DNA of 64,000 bases from PGYR01 sp046290495. GTDB taxonomy: Bacteria > Bacteroidota > Ignavibacteria > Kapaibacteriales > UBA2268. The DNA lies in assembly GCA_046290495.1 (NCBI GenBank), contig JBKAGT010000006.1, forward strand, positions 682,001 to 746,000, given 5' to 3'. The position numbers and the translations under genes are program-made. Below, piece by piece: positions 9,016 to 18,900 of the stretch; position 1 is the first letter of the stretch; every line of letters begins with the position of its first letter. A model generated the notes under the pieces. That model ran no database searches, was not told where the DNA came from, and saw nothing but the letters and a program-made list of their open reading frames with translations.

Positions 9016-9998
9016 TAGAAGACATAAGAAATACGAAAACAGAGATTGAATCTAAATTAAAATCAATAGAGAATTCTGAACAACTAGAAGAGTTTAGATT
9101 AGAATACTTAATTAAGAAAGGAAAGATTCAAGCATTTTTCGGAAAAATGAGAGAGCTCTCGAACGAAGAAAAACGAGAAGTTGGAAAAGAGTTAAATATA
9201 GTTAGCAAATTTGCCGAAAGCGAATACAAAAGGATAAAACAAGAGTTAGAAGAGAAGGCAATAACAAGCTCTAGTATAGACTTAACTCTACCTGGCAATA
9301 AACAATTCGTTGGAAGTGAGCACCCAGTAAGACAAACAATATCTCAAATGATTGATATTTTTACTAAGATGGGATTCTCTGTTGCAGAAGGACCTGAGGC
9401 AGAAGATGATTATCATAACTTCGATGCTCTAAACTTCCCACCAAATCATCCAGCTCGTGATATGCAGGATACGTTCTTTTTAGATAATAAACATCAGACT
9501 ACCGTTCTTAGAACCCATACATCACCTGTTCAGATTAGAATGATGGAAAATATAGAGCCACCAATTAGAGCTATTATGCCTGGAAGAGTGTATAGGAATG
9601 AGACTTTGGATTCTACACACTTAGCTGAATTCCACCAAATAGAAGGACTTTATATTGACAAGAACGTGACAATGGCTGAACTAAAAGCTACTATGATGCA
9701 TTTTGCAAGAGTAATGTATGGTGATGATATTGAATTCAGATTCAGAGCTTCTTTCTTCCCATTCACTGAGCCAAGTGCAGAACTTGATATACGTACTAAG
9801 CATTCGAATAAATGGATGGAAATAGTTGGTTGCGGTATGGTGCATCCTAATGTTTTGAAAGCTGGTGGGGTTGATCCAGAGGTATATACCGGCTATGCTT
9901 TTGGCTTCGGAGTAGAACGAATTACTATGGCTAAAACTCAGTTAGATGACATAAGAAAGCTCTATGAAAATGATGTAAGGGTATTAAAACAATTTTAA
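9012..9998 (+). CDS. pheS: phenylalanyl-tRNA synthetase alpha subunit
   Basis: This catalytic subunit charges tRNA-Phe in an alpha2beta2 complex. An N-terminal coiled coil (about 1-85) leads into the class II core, with motif 1 near HPVRQTISQMIDIF, motif 2 in MPGRVYRNETLDSTHLAEFH, and motif 3 in GFGFGVERITM-like sequence near the C-terminus. The length of 328 is normal. The partner pheT, often directly downstream, is absent: a convergent speA gene begins 9 bp after the stop. pheT must therefore be elsewhere on the chromosome. Confidence 0.97.
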   Translation: MIEDIRNTKTEIESKLKSIENSEQLEEFRLEYLIKKGKIQAFFGKMRELSNEEKREVGKELNIVSKFAESEYKRIKQELEEKAITSSSIDLTLPGNKQFVGSEHPVRQTISQMIDIFTKMGFSVAEGPEAEDDYHNFDALNFPPNHPARDMQDTFFLDNKHQTTVLRTHTSPVQIRMMENIEPPIRAIMPGRVYRNETLDSTHLAEFHQIEGLYIDKNVTMAELKATMMHFARVMYGDDIEFRFRASFFPFTEPSAELDIRTKHSNKWMEIVGCGMVHPNVLKAGGVDPEVYTGYAFGFGVERITMAKTQLDDIRKLYENDVRVLKQF

Positions 9999-10007
9999 TT
10001 GAATTAT

Positions 10008-11894
10008 TTATTCTAAGTATGTATAACCATACAGCCCTGATTTATATATAGATAATAGCTCCTTGCCTTGGCTTGGGGCTATTGTTTTATCTTTTACCTT
10101 AGTTGCTACTCTCGATTCCATAGTTCGTACTAACTTTTTATGAGAGAACTGAACAAATTCCAACACTTCAGAAACACGTTCACCATCTATCATTTCTTCA
10201 ATTTTGTATCCTTTTTTACCTGATCTTATATGAACTGTATTAGTATCACCGAATAGATTGTGCATATCACCTAATATCTCTTGATATGCCCCCACCAGAA
10301 ATGCACCTAAATAGTATGTTTCATCATTTTTCAAACTATGTAGTGGAAGAGTGCTTGTATGATGACCATCTCCTATGAAGTGATCTATCTTACCATCTGA
10401 GTCACAAGTTATATCTTCTAATGTGCCTCTGTTTAGCGGCTGTTCATTTAATCTATGTATAGGCATAATAGGGAACAGCTGATCTATTGCCCAAGAGTCT
10501 GGTAAAGATTGAAATATAGAAAAATTACAGAAATACTTATCAGCCAACATATTAGTAAGATTCTCATATTCTGATGGTACACGTTTCATGTTTGAGCATA
10601 TATTGTGTACTTTTTTTGCAATTGACCAGAATAATCTTTCAACTTCTGCTCTAATTTTTAAATCTAAGTGCCCTAGACTAAATAACTCTAATGCCTCTTG
10701 CCTAATCTGTTGTGCGTCGTGCCATGGCTCTAGCATGCTAGTTCGTTTAATATTCTTGTGAATAGTAACTAACTCACGAACCAAATCACTTTCAGAAAAC
10801 TCATCGGGGAAATCATCACCAAAGTGTGGAGGAGATGTTTTTTCTAACACATCAAATATCAATACTGAATGATGAGCAGTTATTGCTCTACCTGATTCTG
10901 TAATTAAGTTTGGATGTGGTAATTCATATTTGTTACAAACGTGAGCAAGAGAATAGACAGCATCGTTTACGTATTCTTGAATTGAATAGTTTATGGAGCT
11001 AGAGTTACTTGATTTAGTCCCATCATAATCGACTCCCAGCCCACCACCTATATCAACATTTTTAATATCACAACCTAACTTTCGTAACTCAACATAAAAA
11101 TGCGCTACCTCTCTGAGTGCACTTTTTATCTTTCTTATCTTTGTAATCTGACTGCCGAGATGAAAGTGAATTAGGTTCAAACAATGCAAAAATCCTCTTT
11201 CTTTAGCATAATCTACTGCTTCAAGCAACTCAGCAGCATTAAGCCCAAACTTACTTTTGTCACCGCCGGAACTCTCCCATTTGCCACTACCAGAAGTAGC
11301 TAATTTAATCCTAATACCTACGTTGGGAGTTACCTTTAGTCTTTCGGCAACATCTATAATAAGTTTCAGCTCATTCATTTTCTCAACTACAAGGAATATG
11401 TTATTTCCAAGCTTCTGAGCTAATAGTGCTAACTCTATAAAGCTTTCATCCTTATACCCGTTGCACACTATTGGTGCTCCCTCTGGAATCATTGCTAGAA
11501 CAGCGTGTAACTCAGGTTTAGAACCAGCTTCTAGTCCAACATTTCTTTCATTTATGGAGTCCATTATTTCTTTCACAACGGGTCTCATCTGATTTACTTT
11601 TATAGGATAAATCAAGGTGCAATCTCCTTCGAAGTTATATTGCTTAGAAGCGTTTTCGAAGCAGTCAAATATTGTAGAGATTCTGTGTTCTATTATCTCT
11701 GGGAATCGAAGTAATACTGGGGTAGAAAAATCCTTAATAGATAGCTCATCTATTACTTCTTTGAGGTCTATGGGCTTATTTTTTTCATTTATTGAAAAAA
11801 GCACATTACCATCCTTATTTATAGTGAAGTAGTCTTTTCCCCATCCATTAATATTATACAATTCTTCTGAATCTTCTATTTCCCATTTGTTCAT
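10008..11894 (-). CDS. speA: biosynthetic arginine decarboxylase
   Basis: This PLP enzyme decarboxylates arginine to agmatine, the first step of the agmatine route to putrescine and spermidine. It is a long (628 aa) SpeA of the ornithine/DAP-decarboxylase fold. The PLP lysine is Lys99 in YPIKVNQMRPVV. Also visible are the barrel motifs LIHFHLGSQI and VDIGGGLGVDYDG and the PLP-phosphate segment ITESGRAITAHHSVLIFD. The C-terminal domain holds the dimer-contacting CDSDGKID and LGAFLVGAYQEILGD segments. A TATATTTG box lies 44 nt upstream. The 3' end converges on pheS with a 9-bp gap and no hairpin terminator. Confidence 0.96.
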   Translation of the reverse strand: MNKWEIEDSEELYNINGWGKDYFTINKDGNVLFSINEKNKPIDLKEVIDELSIKDFSTPVLLRFPEIIEHRISTIFDCFENASKQYNFEGDCTLIYPIKVNQMRPVVKEIMDSINERNVGLEAGSKPELHAVLAMIPEGAPIVCNGYKDESFIELALLAQKLGNNIFLVVEKMNELKLIIDVAERLKVTPNVGIRIKLATSGSGKWESSGGDKSKFGLNAAELLEAVDYAKERGFLHCLNLIHFHLGSQITKIRKIKSALREVAHFYVELRKLGCDIKNVDIGGGLGVDYDGTKSSNSSSINYSIQEYVNDAVYSLAHVCNKYELPHPNLITESGRAITAHHSVLIFDVLEKTSPPHFGDDFPDEFSESDLVRELVTIHKNIKRTSMLEPWHDAQQIRQEALELFSLGHLDLKIRAEVERLFWSIAKKVHNICSNMKRVPSEYENLTNMLADKYFCNFSIFQSLPDSWAIDQLFPIMPIHRLNEQPLNRGTLEDITCDSDGKIDHFIGDGHHTSTLPLHSLKNDETYYLGAFLVGAYQEILGDMHNLFGDTNTVHIRSGKKGYKIEEMIDGERVSEVLEFVQFSHKKLVRTMESRVATKVKDKTIAPSQGKELLSIYKSGLYGYTYLE

Positions 11895-11937
11895 ATTTGA
11901 TACTATTATGTTATAATCAATAAAATAAATATATGCT

Positions 11938-11945
11938 CAAATATA
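11938..11945 (-). promoter_or_regulatory. possible -7 promoter element for speA
   Basis: On the minus strand this reads TATATTTG, matching the Bacteroidota -7 consensus TAnnTTTG, 44 nt before the speA ATG. A TTTG lies about 24 nt further upstream, slightly more than the usual spacing. Such octamers occur by chance in AT-rich DNA, so position is the main support. Confidence 0.35.
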
Positions 11946-12023
11946 CGGAATTAATTATAATTATTTTGTCAAAATAGATTCAGCTTTATAAATGTTGATG
12001 TTTTAATATCGGTAAAAAAATAT

Positions 12024-12031
12024 TATATTTG
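12024..12031 (+). promoter_or_regulatory. possible -7 promoter element for the broken lipoprotein gene
   Basis: TATATTTG matches TAnnTTTG and ends 39 nt before the ATG at 12071. A TTTT lies about 20 nt upstream in place of a clean TTTG -33 box. It is divergent from the speA element in the same intergenic region. Confidence 0.3.
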
Positions 12032-12070
12032 ATAAAGGAAAAATTCTAATAAAAGTTAGTCTTAATATTT

Positions 12071-12552
12071 ATGAGATTATTATTGTTATTCATATTTTGC
12101 TTTGGAGTCTTAAATTGCTCTGATATAGATAATAATACAAAAGAACTTAAGCAAGGGACTTATGCTTGGAAGAAGAAAAGTAAACTTGCATTAGCTTTGA
12201 ATCAATTAATTTATGGTCAATCGACTAGTATGGGCGATACACTCAAACTAATCGACAGTGTTAATTTCCATACTATTTCTTGCGGAAACTTTGGTTAAGG
12301 TAAATACGAAATTGAGGGTGATTCGCTGTACTTAAATTATGATAGCACAAGTAAGAGATATGATCGTTCTATGTATTATGAAAAATATACTGAGGTATAT
12401 CATATAGTAGATAGTAAAACAGTAACTCACGAGTTTAGAGGAAAGCACTCATTAGAGAGTGAAGAAAGTTTTAAAGTAAAGACTAGTTTGTATTATGTTG
12501 AGGAAGAGTGAAGGTGGCATTTAATTATATGGTAACTATAAAAGAAAAATAA
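12071..12552 (+). pseudogene. broken small lipoprotein gene (in-frame stop and probable frameshift)
   Basis: The frame opens with a lipoprotein signal (LLLFIFCFGVLNC, lipobox Cys about residue 16) and runs 75 codons to a TAA at 12296-12298. The same frame then continues without interruption for 70 more codons (GKYEIEGDSLYLNYD and onward) to a TGA at 12509-12511. A -1 shift just before that stop extends the reading to KVAFNYMVTIKEK and a TAA at 12550-12552. The pattern of short beta strands suggests a lipocalin-like or META-like secreted domain, but I do not recognise a family. The neighbour is a transposase-bearing element. A functional 75-residue protein or programmed readthrough is less likely. 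Confidence 0.6.
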
Positions 12553-12578
12553 GCATTTATAAAAGTGATATTCCATTG

Positions 12579-12633
12579 CCGTTGGCTTTAGCCAACGGGT
12601 AAAGATGGATTAACAAAGGATTGGCTTTAGCCA
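12579..12633. repeat. left palindrome pair of the transposase element
   Basis: A perfect 9-bp stem with 2-nt loop (12579-12598) is followed 23 nt later by a shorter palindrome TGGCTTTAGCCA (12622-12633) that repeats the core of the first. The GC content is far above the surrounding DNA. It lies at the 3' end of the transposase gene. Confidence 0.7.
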
Positions 12634-12667
12634 CATATAACTCAATTCTACATTGTTACAATTGATT

Positions 12668-13084
12668 CTATTTTTTAAAATATTCAATGAATTCATCATA
12701 CTCTTTGGTGAAAGATTTGAATCTATGATGTTCTTCTTGATTTTCAATATATTTAACAACATTATTAATTTTCGATTCACTTACTGATACTGCGAAATAG
12801 TCGTCCTGCCATTTGAAGTTTTTTGATAGTTTTTGTCTATTTATCCAAGCAGATGATTCTCCTTTTATTAATTGTGCTGCTCTACTAATTGACATGTCTT
12901 TATTGATAGAAATGAGGCAATGGCAATGATCTTTCCAACCGTTGATACACTTTAGATAAATACCTTTTGATTCACAGTTATCTTTTATATGGTTGAAAAT
13001 TTTATCTCTTATTGCATCGGTAAGCGAGGGTTCTCTATTTTTTGTAGAGAATACTAAATGTATCCAGATTCTAACCCAACTCAT
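12668..13084 (-). CDS. IS200-like Y1 transposase (possible RAYT)
   Basis: This HUH single-strand transposase is 138 residues long. The metal-binding HUH motif appears as DHCHCLIS (about residues 47-54), preceded by the N-terminal strand WIHLVFSTKNREP typical of the family. The catalytic Tyr lies in VVKYIENQEEHHRF near residue 112. Length and the YIxNQxEHH block match the short IS200/REP-associated group common in Bacteroidota, with no accessory tnpB. All key residues are present, so it may be active. It sits between inverted palindrome pairs that could be its recognition sites. Confidence 0.85.
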   Translation of the reverse strand: MSWVRIWIHLVFSTKNREPSLTDAIRDKIFNHIKDNCESKGIYLKCINGWKDHCHCLISINKDMSISRAAQLIKGESSAWINRQKLSKNFKWQDDYFAVSVSESKINNVVKYIENQEEHHRFKSFTKEYDEFIEYFKK

Positions 13085-13182
13085 AGATTTTATTGATTGT
13101 TTATTATATATATTTGTCCAATTTAGAAAAAATATGGTTGTAGTTGAAATTTATTATTAGAGAAGTATGTTTTAATAAATAG

Positions 13183-13238
13183 GGACTAAAGTCCATTTTA
13201 TTAGGTATTCAAATATGCCCGTCGGTTAAAACCGACGG
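13183..13238. repeat. right palindrome pair of the transposase element
   Basis: A short palindrome GGACTAAAGTCC (13183-13194) is followed 24 nt later by a perfect 9-bp stem with AA loop (13219-13238). This is the mirror order of the left pair and shares its GCCGT/ACGGC borders. It lies upstream of the transposase start. Confidence 0.7.
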
Positions 13239-13481
13239 CAATCTTCATTTATGATAGAAATTAGAAATATGATCGTTTTAGCTACCAAAAAAAATCTGAA
13301 ATGAGATTAAATCGACTTTGGTATTAGCAAACGGAGTTGTATAGATAAAAAAATATGAGAACATCATTAACTAAATATTTTCAAAATAAATAGATTTAGT
13401 TCTCAGAAATTCATTATTTTATTAACCTCAAAATAAGTATATTTGTAAAATCACCTTAACACAAAAAAGAAATCCGATTTA
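13239..13481. other. intergenic region before mreB
   Basis: Together with 13085-13238 this is a stretch of almost 400 bp without a gene. The first part holds the right palindromes of the mobile element. The rest is AT-rich and carries no reading frame or RNA gene I can support. It probably contains the mre promoter near its 3' end. Confidence 0.5.
13438..13445 (+). promoter_or_regulatory. possible -7 promoter element for the mre operon
   Basis: TATATTTG matches TAnnTTTG and ends 36 nt before the mreB ATG. No clear TTTG -33 box is seen at the expected spacing, only T-rich sequence. The position ahead of a multi-gene operon is the main support. Confidence 0.35.
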
Positions 13482-14507
13482 ATGTCATTTTTCAATGTAT
13501 TTTCAAACGATGTTGCAATCGATCTAGGAACAGCTAATACTCTTATCTGGATGAAAGGTAAGGGGATAGTACTAGACGAACCTACAATTGTAGCATTCGA
13601 TAGACAAACCAAAAAAATAATCGCTATTGGCAATGATGCACAGTCAATGGTAGGTAAAACTCATAAGGATATTAAAATTATCCGACCTCTTCGTGATGGA
13701 GTTATTGCTGACTTTGAAATCACTGAGGGAATGCTTCGTGCATTTATACGTAAAGTATCTAACACATGGCAACCAGCAAGAAGAGTTGTAGTTGCTGTAC
13801 CGTCTGGTATTACAGAAGTAGAGAAAAGAACAGTACGTGATAGTTGTGAGCACGCAGGTGCTAAGGAAGTTCATTTGATTGCAGAGCCAATGGCTAGTGC
13901 GATTGGTATTGGACTTAACGTACACGAGCCAGTTGGTAATATGATTGTTGATATAGGTGGTGGTACTACTGAGATAGCTGTCATTGCACTGTCTGGTATT
14001 GTAACTGCTGAATCAATTAAGCACGCTGGTGATGAGATGACAAGTGCAGTATCTCACTACTTTAGATTTAAGCATAATATTCTAATCGGTGAGCGTACTG
14101 CAGAGATGATAAAATGCAATGTTGGTTCTGCTATGCCTTTGGAAGATGAGATAGAGATTGAAGTGAAAGGTAGAGATGTAGTTAGTGGTATCCCTAAGAT
14201 GATAAGCGTTACTTCTGTTGATATTCGAAAGGCATTAGAAGAATCTGTAAATAAGATTGTAAATGGTGTTCTTCGACTATTGGAAAAAACTCCTCCTGAA
14301 CTATCAGCTGATATTTTTGACCGTGGTATAATGCTCAGTGGTGGTGGTGCTATGCTAAAAGGACTTGGTGAAAAAATCACAAAAGAGACTAACTTGCCAG
14401 TTCATATAGCTGAAGAGCCACTTATAGCAGTTGTTATTGGTACAGGCAAGGCATTGGAAAACCTGAGTGATTACTCATCGGTATTGATAAAAAGAAATAG
14501 TTACTAA
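13482..14507 (+). CDS. mreB: rod shape-determining actin homologue MreB
   Basis: This cytoplasmic actin-like ATPase forms filaments that guide lateral wall synthesis. At 341 residues it is full length. The phosphate-1 motif is DLGTANTLIW and phosphate-2 is MIVDIGGGTTEIAV, with the adenosine motif at GIMLSGGGAMLKGLGE. The N-terminal amphipathic stretch MSFFNVFSNDVAID suits membrane contact. It heads a mreB-mreC-mreD-smc gene series with gaps of 14 bp or less. The operon indicates a rod-shaped cell, with pbp2/rodA not in the window. Confidence 0.97.
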   Translation: MSFFNVFSNDVAIDLGTANTLIWMKGKGIVLDEPTIVAFDRQTKKIIAIGNDAQSMVGKTHKDIKIIRPLRDGVIADFEITEGMLRAFIRKVSNTWQPARRVVVAVPSGITEVEKRTVRDSCEHAGAKEVHLIAEPMASAIGIGLNVHEPVGNMIVDIGGGTTEIAVIALSGIVTAESIKHAGDEMTSAVSHYFRFKHNILIGERTAEMIKCNVGSAMPLEDEIEIEVKGRDVVSGIPKMISVTSVDIRKALEESVNKIVNGVLRLLEKTPPELSADIFDRGIMLSGGGAMLKGLGEKITKETNLPVHIAEEPLIAVVIGTGKALENLSDYSSVLIKRNSY

Positions 14508-14521
14508 ATTAAATATTTGCT

Positions 14522-15370
14522 ATGCTGCAGCTACTAAATCTAATAGTAAGATTCAAAGACTATGCCGCAGTCACACTCCTATGTGTTATTAGTTTAGCAC
14601 TTATCTCAATGGGTGATGTATCAAAAATTGGCGGATATAGGGCTTTTGTTGTCGGTTCTATTGGCTGGTTAGAAGAAGCATTTTCCTGGGTCCCAAATCC
14701 TGAGGCATTGAAGACAGAGAACAGGGCAGTGCGAGAACTAAATCTATACCTATCTTCAGAGTTAATCAAATCGCAAAAAGCACAAACAGAAAATGAAAAA
14801 CTTAGACGTTTACTTGCATTCAAAGAAACTGTAGATGCACCCTTAATCTCTGCTGAGGTAATAGGCAAATCTACAATTGAACTTCGTGAATATATTACTA
14901 TAAACAAAGGTAAGGCAAGTGGAGTAGAGAGAGGTATGGCTATACGTACTGATGCGGGGATAGCTGGATTGGTGGTTGTAGTCGAGGATAATTATTCTTT
15001 GATTGAGACCATCAACAATAGACAAGTGAAGATTTCTGCTAAGAATATTAGGACTGGCACAGATGGGATATTGGTTTGGAGTGGAGATAAGTACTTCTTT
15101 ATGCAAAACATACCCAAGTCTTTTGATGTGAAAGTAGGCGATGAGCTAATCACTTCGAATTATAGTCGTAAATATCCTCCTCAGGTGCCTATAGGAAAAG
15201 TTGTGAAAGTAGAGGATGATAAATCTACATTATTCCACAAGATTTATGTTGAGCCATTTGTATCATTTTCAACGCTAGAGCAAGTATTCGTTATTCAACA
15301 AGTAAATGACCCTGGGAGAATTGCTTTGATAGAGGAATTAGAAGATAGACTAAAGGCGCTTAAGAAATAA
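14522..15370 (+). CDS. mreC: rod shape-determining protein MreC
   Basis: MreC is a bitopic inner-membrane protein that links the MreB filament to periplasmic wall enzymes. It has one membrane helix at about residues 14-34 (AAVTLLCVISLALISMG), a coiled coil at about 65-100 (ENRAVRELNLYL, QTENEKLRRLLAF), and the two beta-barrel domain with VIGKSTIELREYITINKG and the conserved GLVVVVEDNYSLIETI. Its 282 residues are typical. It follows mreB by 14 bp and abuts mreD directly. Confidence 0.94.
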   Translation: MLQLLNLIVRFKDYAAVTLLCVISLALISMGDVSKIGGYRAFVVGSIGWLEEAFSWVPNPEALKTENRAVRELNLYLSSELIKSQKAQTENEKLRRLLAFKETVDAPLISAEVIGKSTIELREYITINKGKASGVERGMAIRTDAGIAGLVVVVEDNYSLIETINNRQVKISAKNIRTGTDGILVWSGDKYFFMQNIPKSFDVKVGDELITSNYSRKYPPQVPIGKVVKVEDDKSTLFHKIYVEPFVSFSTLEQVFVIQQVNDPGRIALIEELEDRLKALKK

Positions 15371-15889
15371 ATGAATAGAGGAAGCATAAAGGTAAATAAT
15401 CAAGTACAGAGATATATAGTATATGCTTTGTTAGCTATCATATTATCTTTGGTACAATTCGCTTTACTGAACTTTGTTGAAGTTCAAGGAATTACTCCTG
15501 ATTTGCTTCTAATTTTGTGTGCTTGGATATCTATTAGAGAAGGGAGATTTGCTGGTACTGTAGCGGGATTTCTCATTGGACTAACATTGGATATAGTTTC
15601 ATTCGAACTAGTTGGTATCAATGCTTTTACTAAAACTATAGCTGGGTTTGTAGCTGGCTCATTTTATAAAGAAGGAAAGGAAATGATGATACTTCATGGG
15701 TTGAAGTTCTTGTTGATAGTTTTCATTTCTTCTTTTATTCATAATTTGATATACTTCTTTTTCTATATCAAACTAAGTAATTTAACCTTTCTGTCATTTT
15801 TCTTGAAGTTTGGGGTAGCATTTTCATTCTACACAACTGTTTTTGCTGTTATCCCAATGCTTATAAGAAGAAAGGAAAGAATAATATAG
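15371..15889 (+). CDS. mreD: rod shape-determining protein MreD
   Basis: This small integral membrane partner of MreC has about five hydrophobic helices in 172 residues. The family-like segment TPDLLLILCAWISIREGRFAG resembles the conserved PDxxLxxxxxxALxxG region, and GFLIGLTLDIVSFELVGIN the following helix. It starts immediately after the mreC stop. Identification rests on both the hydrophobic pattern and the operon position. Confidence 0.9.
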   Translation: MNRGSIKVNNQVQRYIVYALLAIILSLVQFALLNFVEVQGITPDLLLILCAWISIREGRFAGTVAGFLIGLTLDIVSFELVGINAFTKTIAGFVAGSFYKEGKEMMILHGLKFLLIVFISSFIHNLIYFFFYIKLSNLTFLSFFLKFGVAFSFYTTVFAVIPMLIRRKERII

Positions 15890-15903
15890 GACAATAAAAT
15901 TTT

Positions 15904-18900
15904 ATGTTTTTATCTGAATTAGAAATATCTGGATTCAAATCATTCGCTGGTAAAACTAAGTTTAAGTTTGCCGATGGTATCACTGCAATAGTGGGACCCA
16001 ATGGCTGTGGTAAATCAAATGTAGTCGATGCCGTTAGGTGGGTACTTGGTGAGCAGAAGACTTCCGTTCTTCGTTCCGACTCAATGGATAGTGTAATATT
16101 CAATGGTACTTCTAAGCGTAAGCCACTTGGTATGGCAGAAGTGACTATGCGTTTGGAAAACAATAAAGGTGTACTACCAAGTGAATATGAAACAATACAA
16201 ATATCACGTCGATTGTTCAGAGATGGCAATAGTAACTACTTACTTAATAAGACGAAGTGCCGTCTGAAGGATATTAATGACTTGTTTATGGATACTGGAC
16301 TTGGGCCTGATTCCTATTCTGTAATAGAATTGAAAATGGTAGAAGCCCTGATAAATGGGAAAATGGACGAACGCCGCAAGATGATTGAAGAAGCTGCAGG
16401 TGTTACAAGGTATAAACAGAGACGAAAGGAAGCTGGCAATAAGCTCAACAAGGTACAAGAGGATTTGGAAAGGATAAATGACATCCTTTCTGAAGTAGAA
16501 GTTAATGTGAAACGACTTTCACGCCAAGCAAAGAAAACTAAAAAGTACAATGAGCTATCCGAACAACTGAAAGAAATTGAGACTAGTTTACTTAAAAATG
16601 AATATGCTTCTTTCGGAAGTAAGAATAGTGATGTACGAACTAATTTGAATGAACTAGAAAAGCAAATCAATGATTTGGAAACTTTGCTTGAAGAGTCGGA
16701 TAAAGAGCTTTCTAAAACTAGAGAAGTTAAAAGCGAAGTAGATGCTGAATTGAGCCAGCTAATGAGTACTGAAAACGTGTTGAATAATCAGATCTCTGAA
16801 TCAAAAAGATTAATCTCAGTAAGCAATGAAAAATTGACTTCACTAGATCAGACTAATTCTAGGTTAAAGAACGAAAATGAAAGAAGCAGAGAAACAATAG
16901 GAAGCTTGGAGTCAGAAGTAGAAGAGTTGACTATAAAGCTAAAGAAAAGAGAGGAAGATAGTAACACTCAAAAAGAATCACTCAATGAGTTAAAAGAACT
17001 AAAGAATAAGTATAAGAAAGAGCTAGATGAAGCCAGAGAATTAGCTAATGCTGATATTGAAATACTGAACAAACTAAATAATCAGATACAGTCGGCATAT
17101 TCTATTATAGAAAATAATGAGAGCAGATTCAGTAAGATTGACAAGAAAATAGATAATTACAATGATGAAATATCTATCAATAACACTGAAATACAGAAAA
17201 AAGAACAAATTGTATCAGAATTTGGAACAAAAGTCTCGTCTATTACTAAGGACTTGAAAGATAAAACTGAAGAGTTAGAAATTGTAAATTCGAAGCTGGA
17301 ACAGTATAATTCTGATATTTCGAATTTGAACCAGAAAATCTCTGATATTAGAAATAATATATCAAGTAAAAAGAGTCAGGTTGAATTCTTAGAGGCATTG
17401 ACTGCTGATGATAATACTACCCAGATGCTAATTAACTCAAATGACTGGGATAAACCTGATAACACATTTCTTTTGGAAGAGTTGATATCATCCGAAGACC
17501 AATATGCTAAAGCTGTAAGCTCAGTATTAGGTGAGTTTAGAAGTTTGCTAGTTGTTGATACTGCTAAGCAAGCTGAGTCAGCATTCCAGCTGCTTGAGAA
17601 CAAAAATCTTTCGAAACGCTCTATTGTTTGTAAGGAGTTAATCCCAAATTCCCAAGGAGAATCTAAACTTAAAAATAAGTCTTTAACTGAAGTTATAGAT
17701 TGTGATGATAAAATTAAGTATTTGGTAAACTACCTATTTGGTAATATTGCCATCGTGGATACGAAAGAGGATGCTTACGATGTAGTAGGCAAAGGAGCTG
17801 ATTCAGCAGTTACCTTAGATGGGTTTATAGTAAATAAAAATGGTATTCTACGTGGTGGTGGAACAAGTAAGAAAGATACTGCAAAGCTAGGTAAACAAAA
17901 AAGAATAAAGGAACTAAACAAGAGTATTTCAGAATTAGAAGACAAGTTAGAAAACGCTATTACCGAAAAAAATGAGCTATCTGACAAAAGGAATAACTTA
18001 AATCCGAATAAAGTAAAGTCGGATATAAAGCGACTAGAAAATGAGTTAAAGCAAGCTGAAAACACTAAAATGCAATCTTCTATGAAGATTGACTCGCTGA
18101 AAAATAATATAGAAATGTATAAAAAGAGCATAGAAAGCTCTAGGAAAGAATCAGATGAACTTAGTAACGAGAACAAGCAATTAAATGAAAAAATAGCTGA
18201 TAATAAGCGCAAATTGACGAGTGCCGAGGCAAATAAAGAAGAAAAATTAAATAATTTAACTGCTGCCGAGAAGAAGTACAGTAAGTCAAATGAAGAAATG
18301 CAAGCTGCTGAAATTTTAAATATTAGAATTGCTTCTGATTATAAGAATATAAAAAATGAGATAGACAGAAATAAAAATCAGATTAGTACTGAAAAACACA
18401 GACTAGAGAATAGAAAGAATCAGATCATAGAAAATGAGCAATCAAAGTCTGATTTGAAAGAAGGAATAGATCAACAGAAAAAGCTATTAGATGACAATGA
18501 AGCTAAACTAATACAAACAAAGAATGAAAGAGAGCAGAAAGAAGATAAGCGTAAGAAAATAGAAGAACATCAGCTCAATCTGACTAACGAGATTAATCAG
18601 AATAGGAATAACTATACTAAGCTGCGTGACAAATTCCATAAGGAAGATATCGTTAGAAGTGAATTAGAAACTAAAATGGAAGCTTTGGAAAACAGAGCTT
18701 TTGAAGCTTATGATTTACAGCTAAAAGAATTAGATTTAGAACTAGATGAAAGTTTTCCTATTCGGGAAAGAAAGCATGAGGTTAGTGAATTAAAGAAACG
18801 TTTAGTAAATCTTGGGAATATAAATTTTGAAGCTGTACAAGAGTACGATGAGCAAAATGAAAGATTAATATTTTTGACCAAGCAAATCAAAGATTTGACA

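Larger units (their letters stand above)
12576..13241. mobile_element. IS200/RAYT-like element with paired palindromic ends
   Basis: A single Y1-type transposase gene is flanked on each side by a long GC-rich palindrome (outer) and a short one (inner). The left outer hairpin is CCGTTGGCT-TT-AGCCAACGG at 12579-12598, with a short TGGCTTTAGCCA at 12622-12633. On the right the short GGACTAAAGTCC is at 13183-13194 and the outer CCGTCGGTT-AA-AACCGACGG at 13219-13238. The right side is the inverted, diverged copy of the left; both outer units share ATTGCCGT next to the stem. This layout fits REP-associated tyrosine transposases or an IS200-type insertion. Exact ends cannot be fixed from one copy. 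Confidence 0.6.

Noticed and set aside
12071..12298. An intact 75-residue lipoprotein
   Set aside because: The frame continues coherently past the stop for 70 codons, which a natural gene end would not explain.
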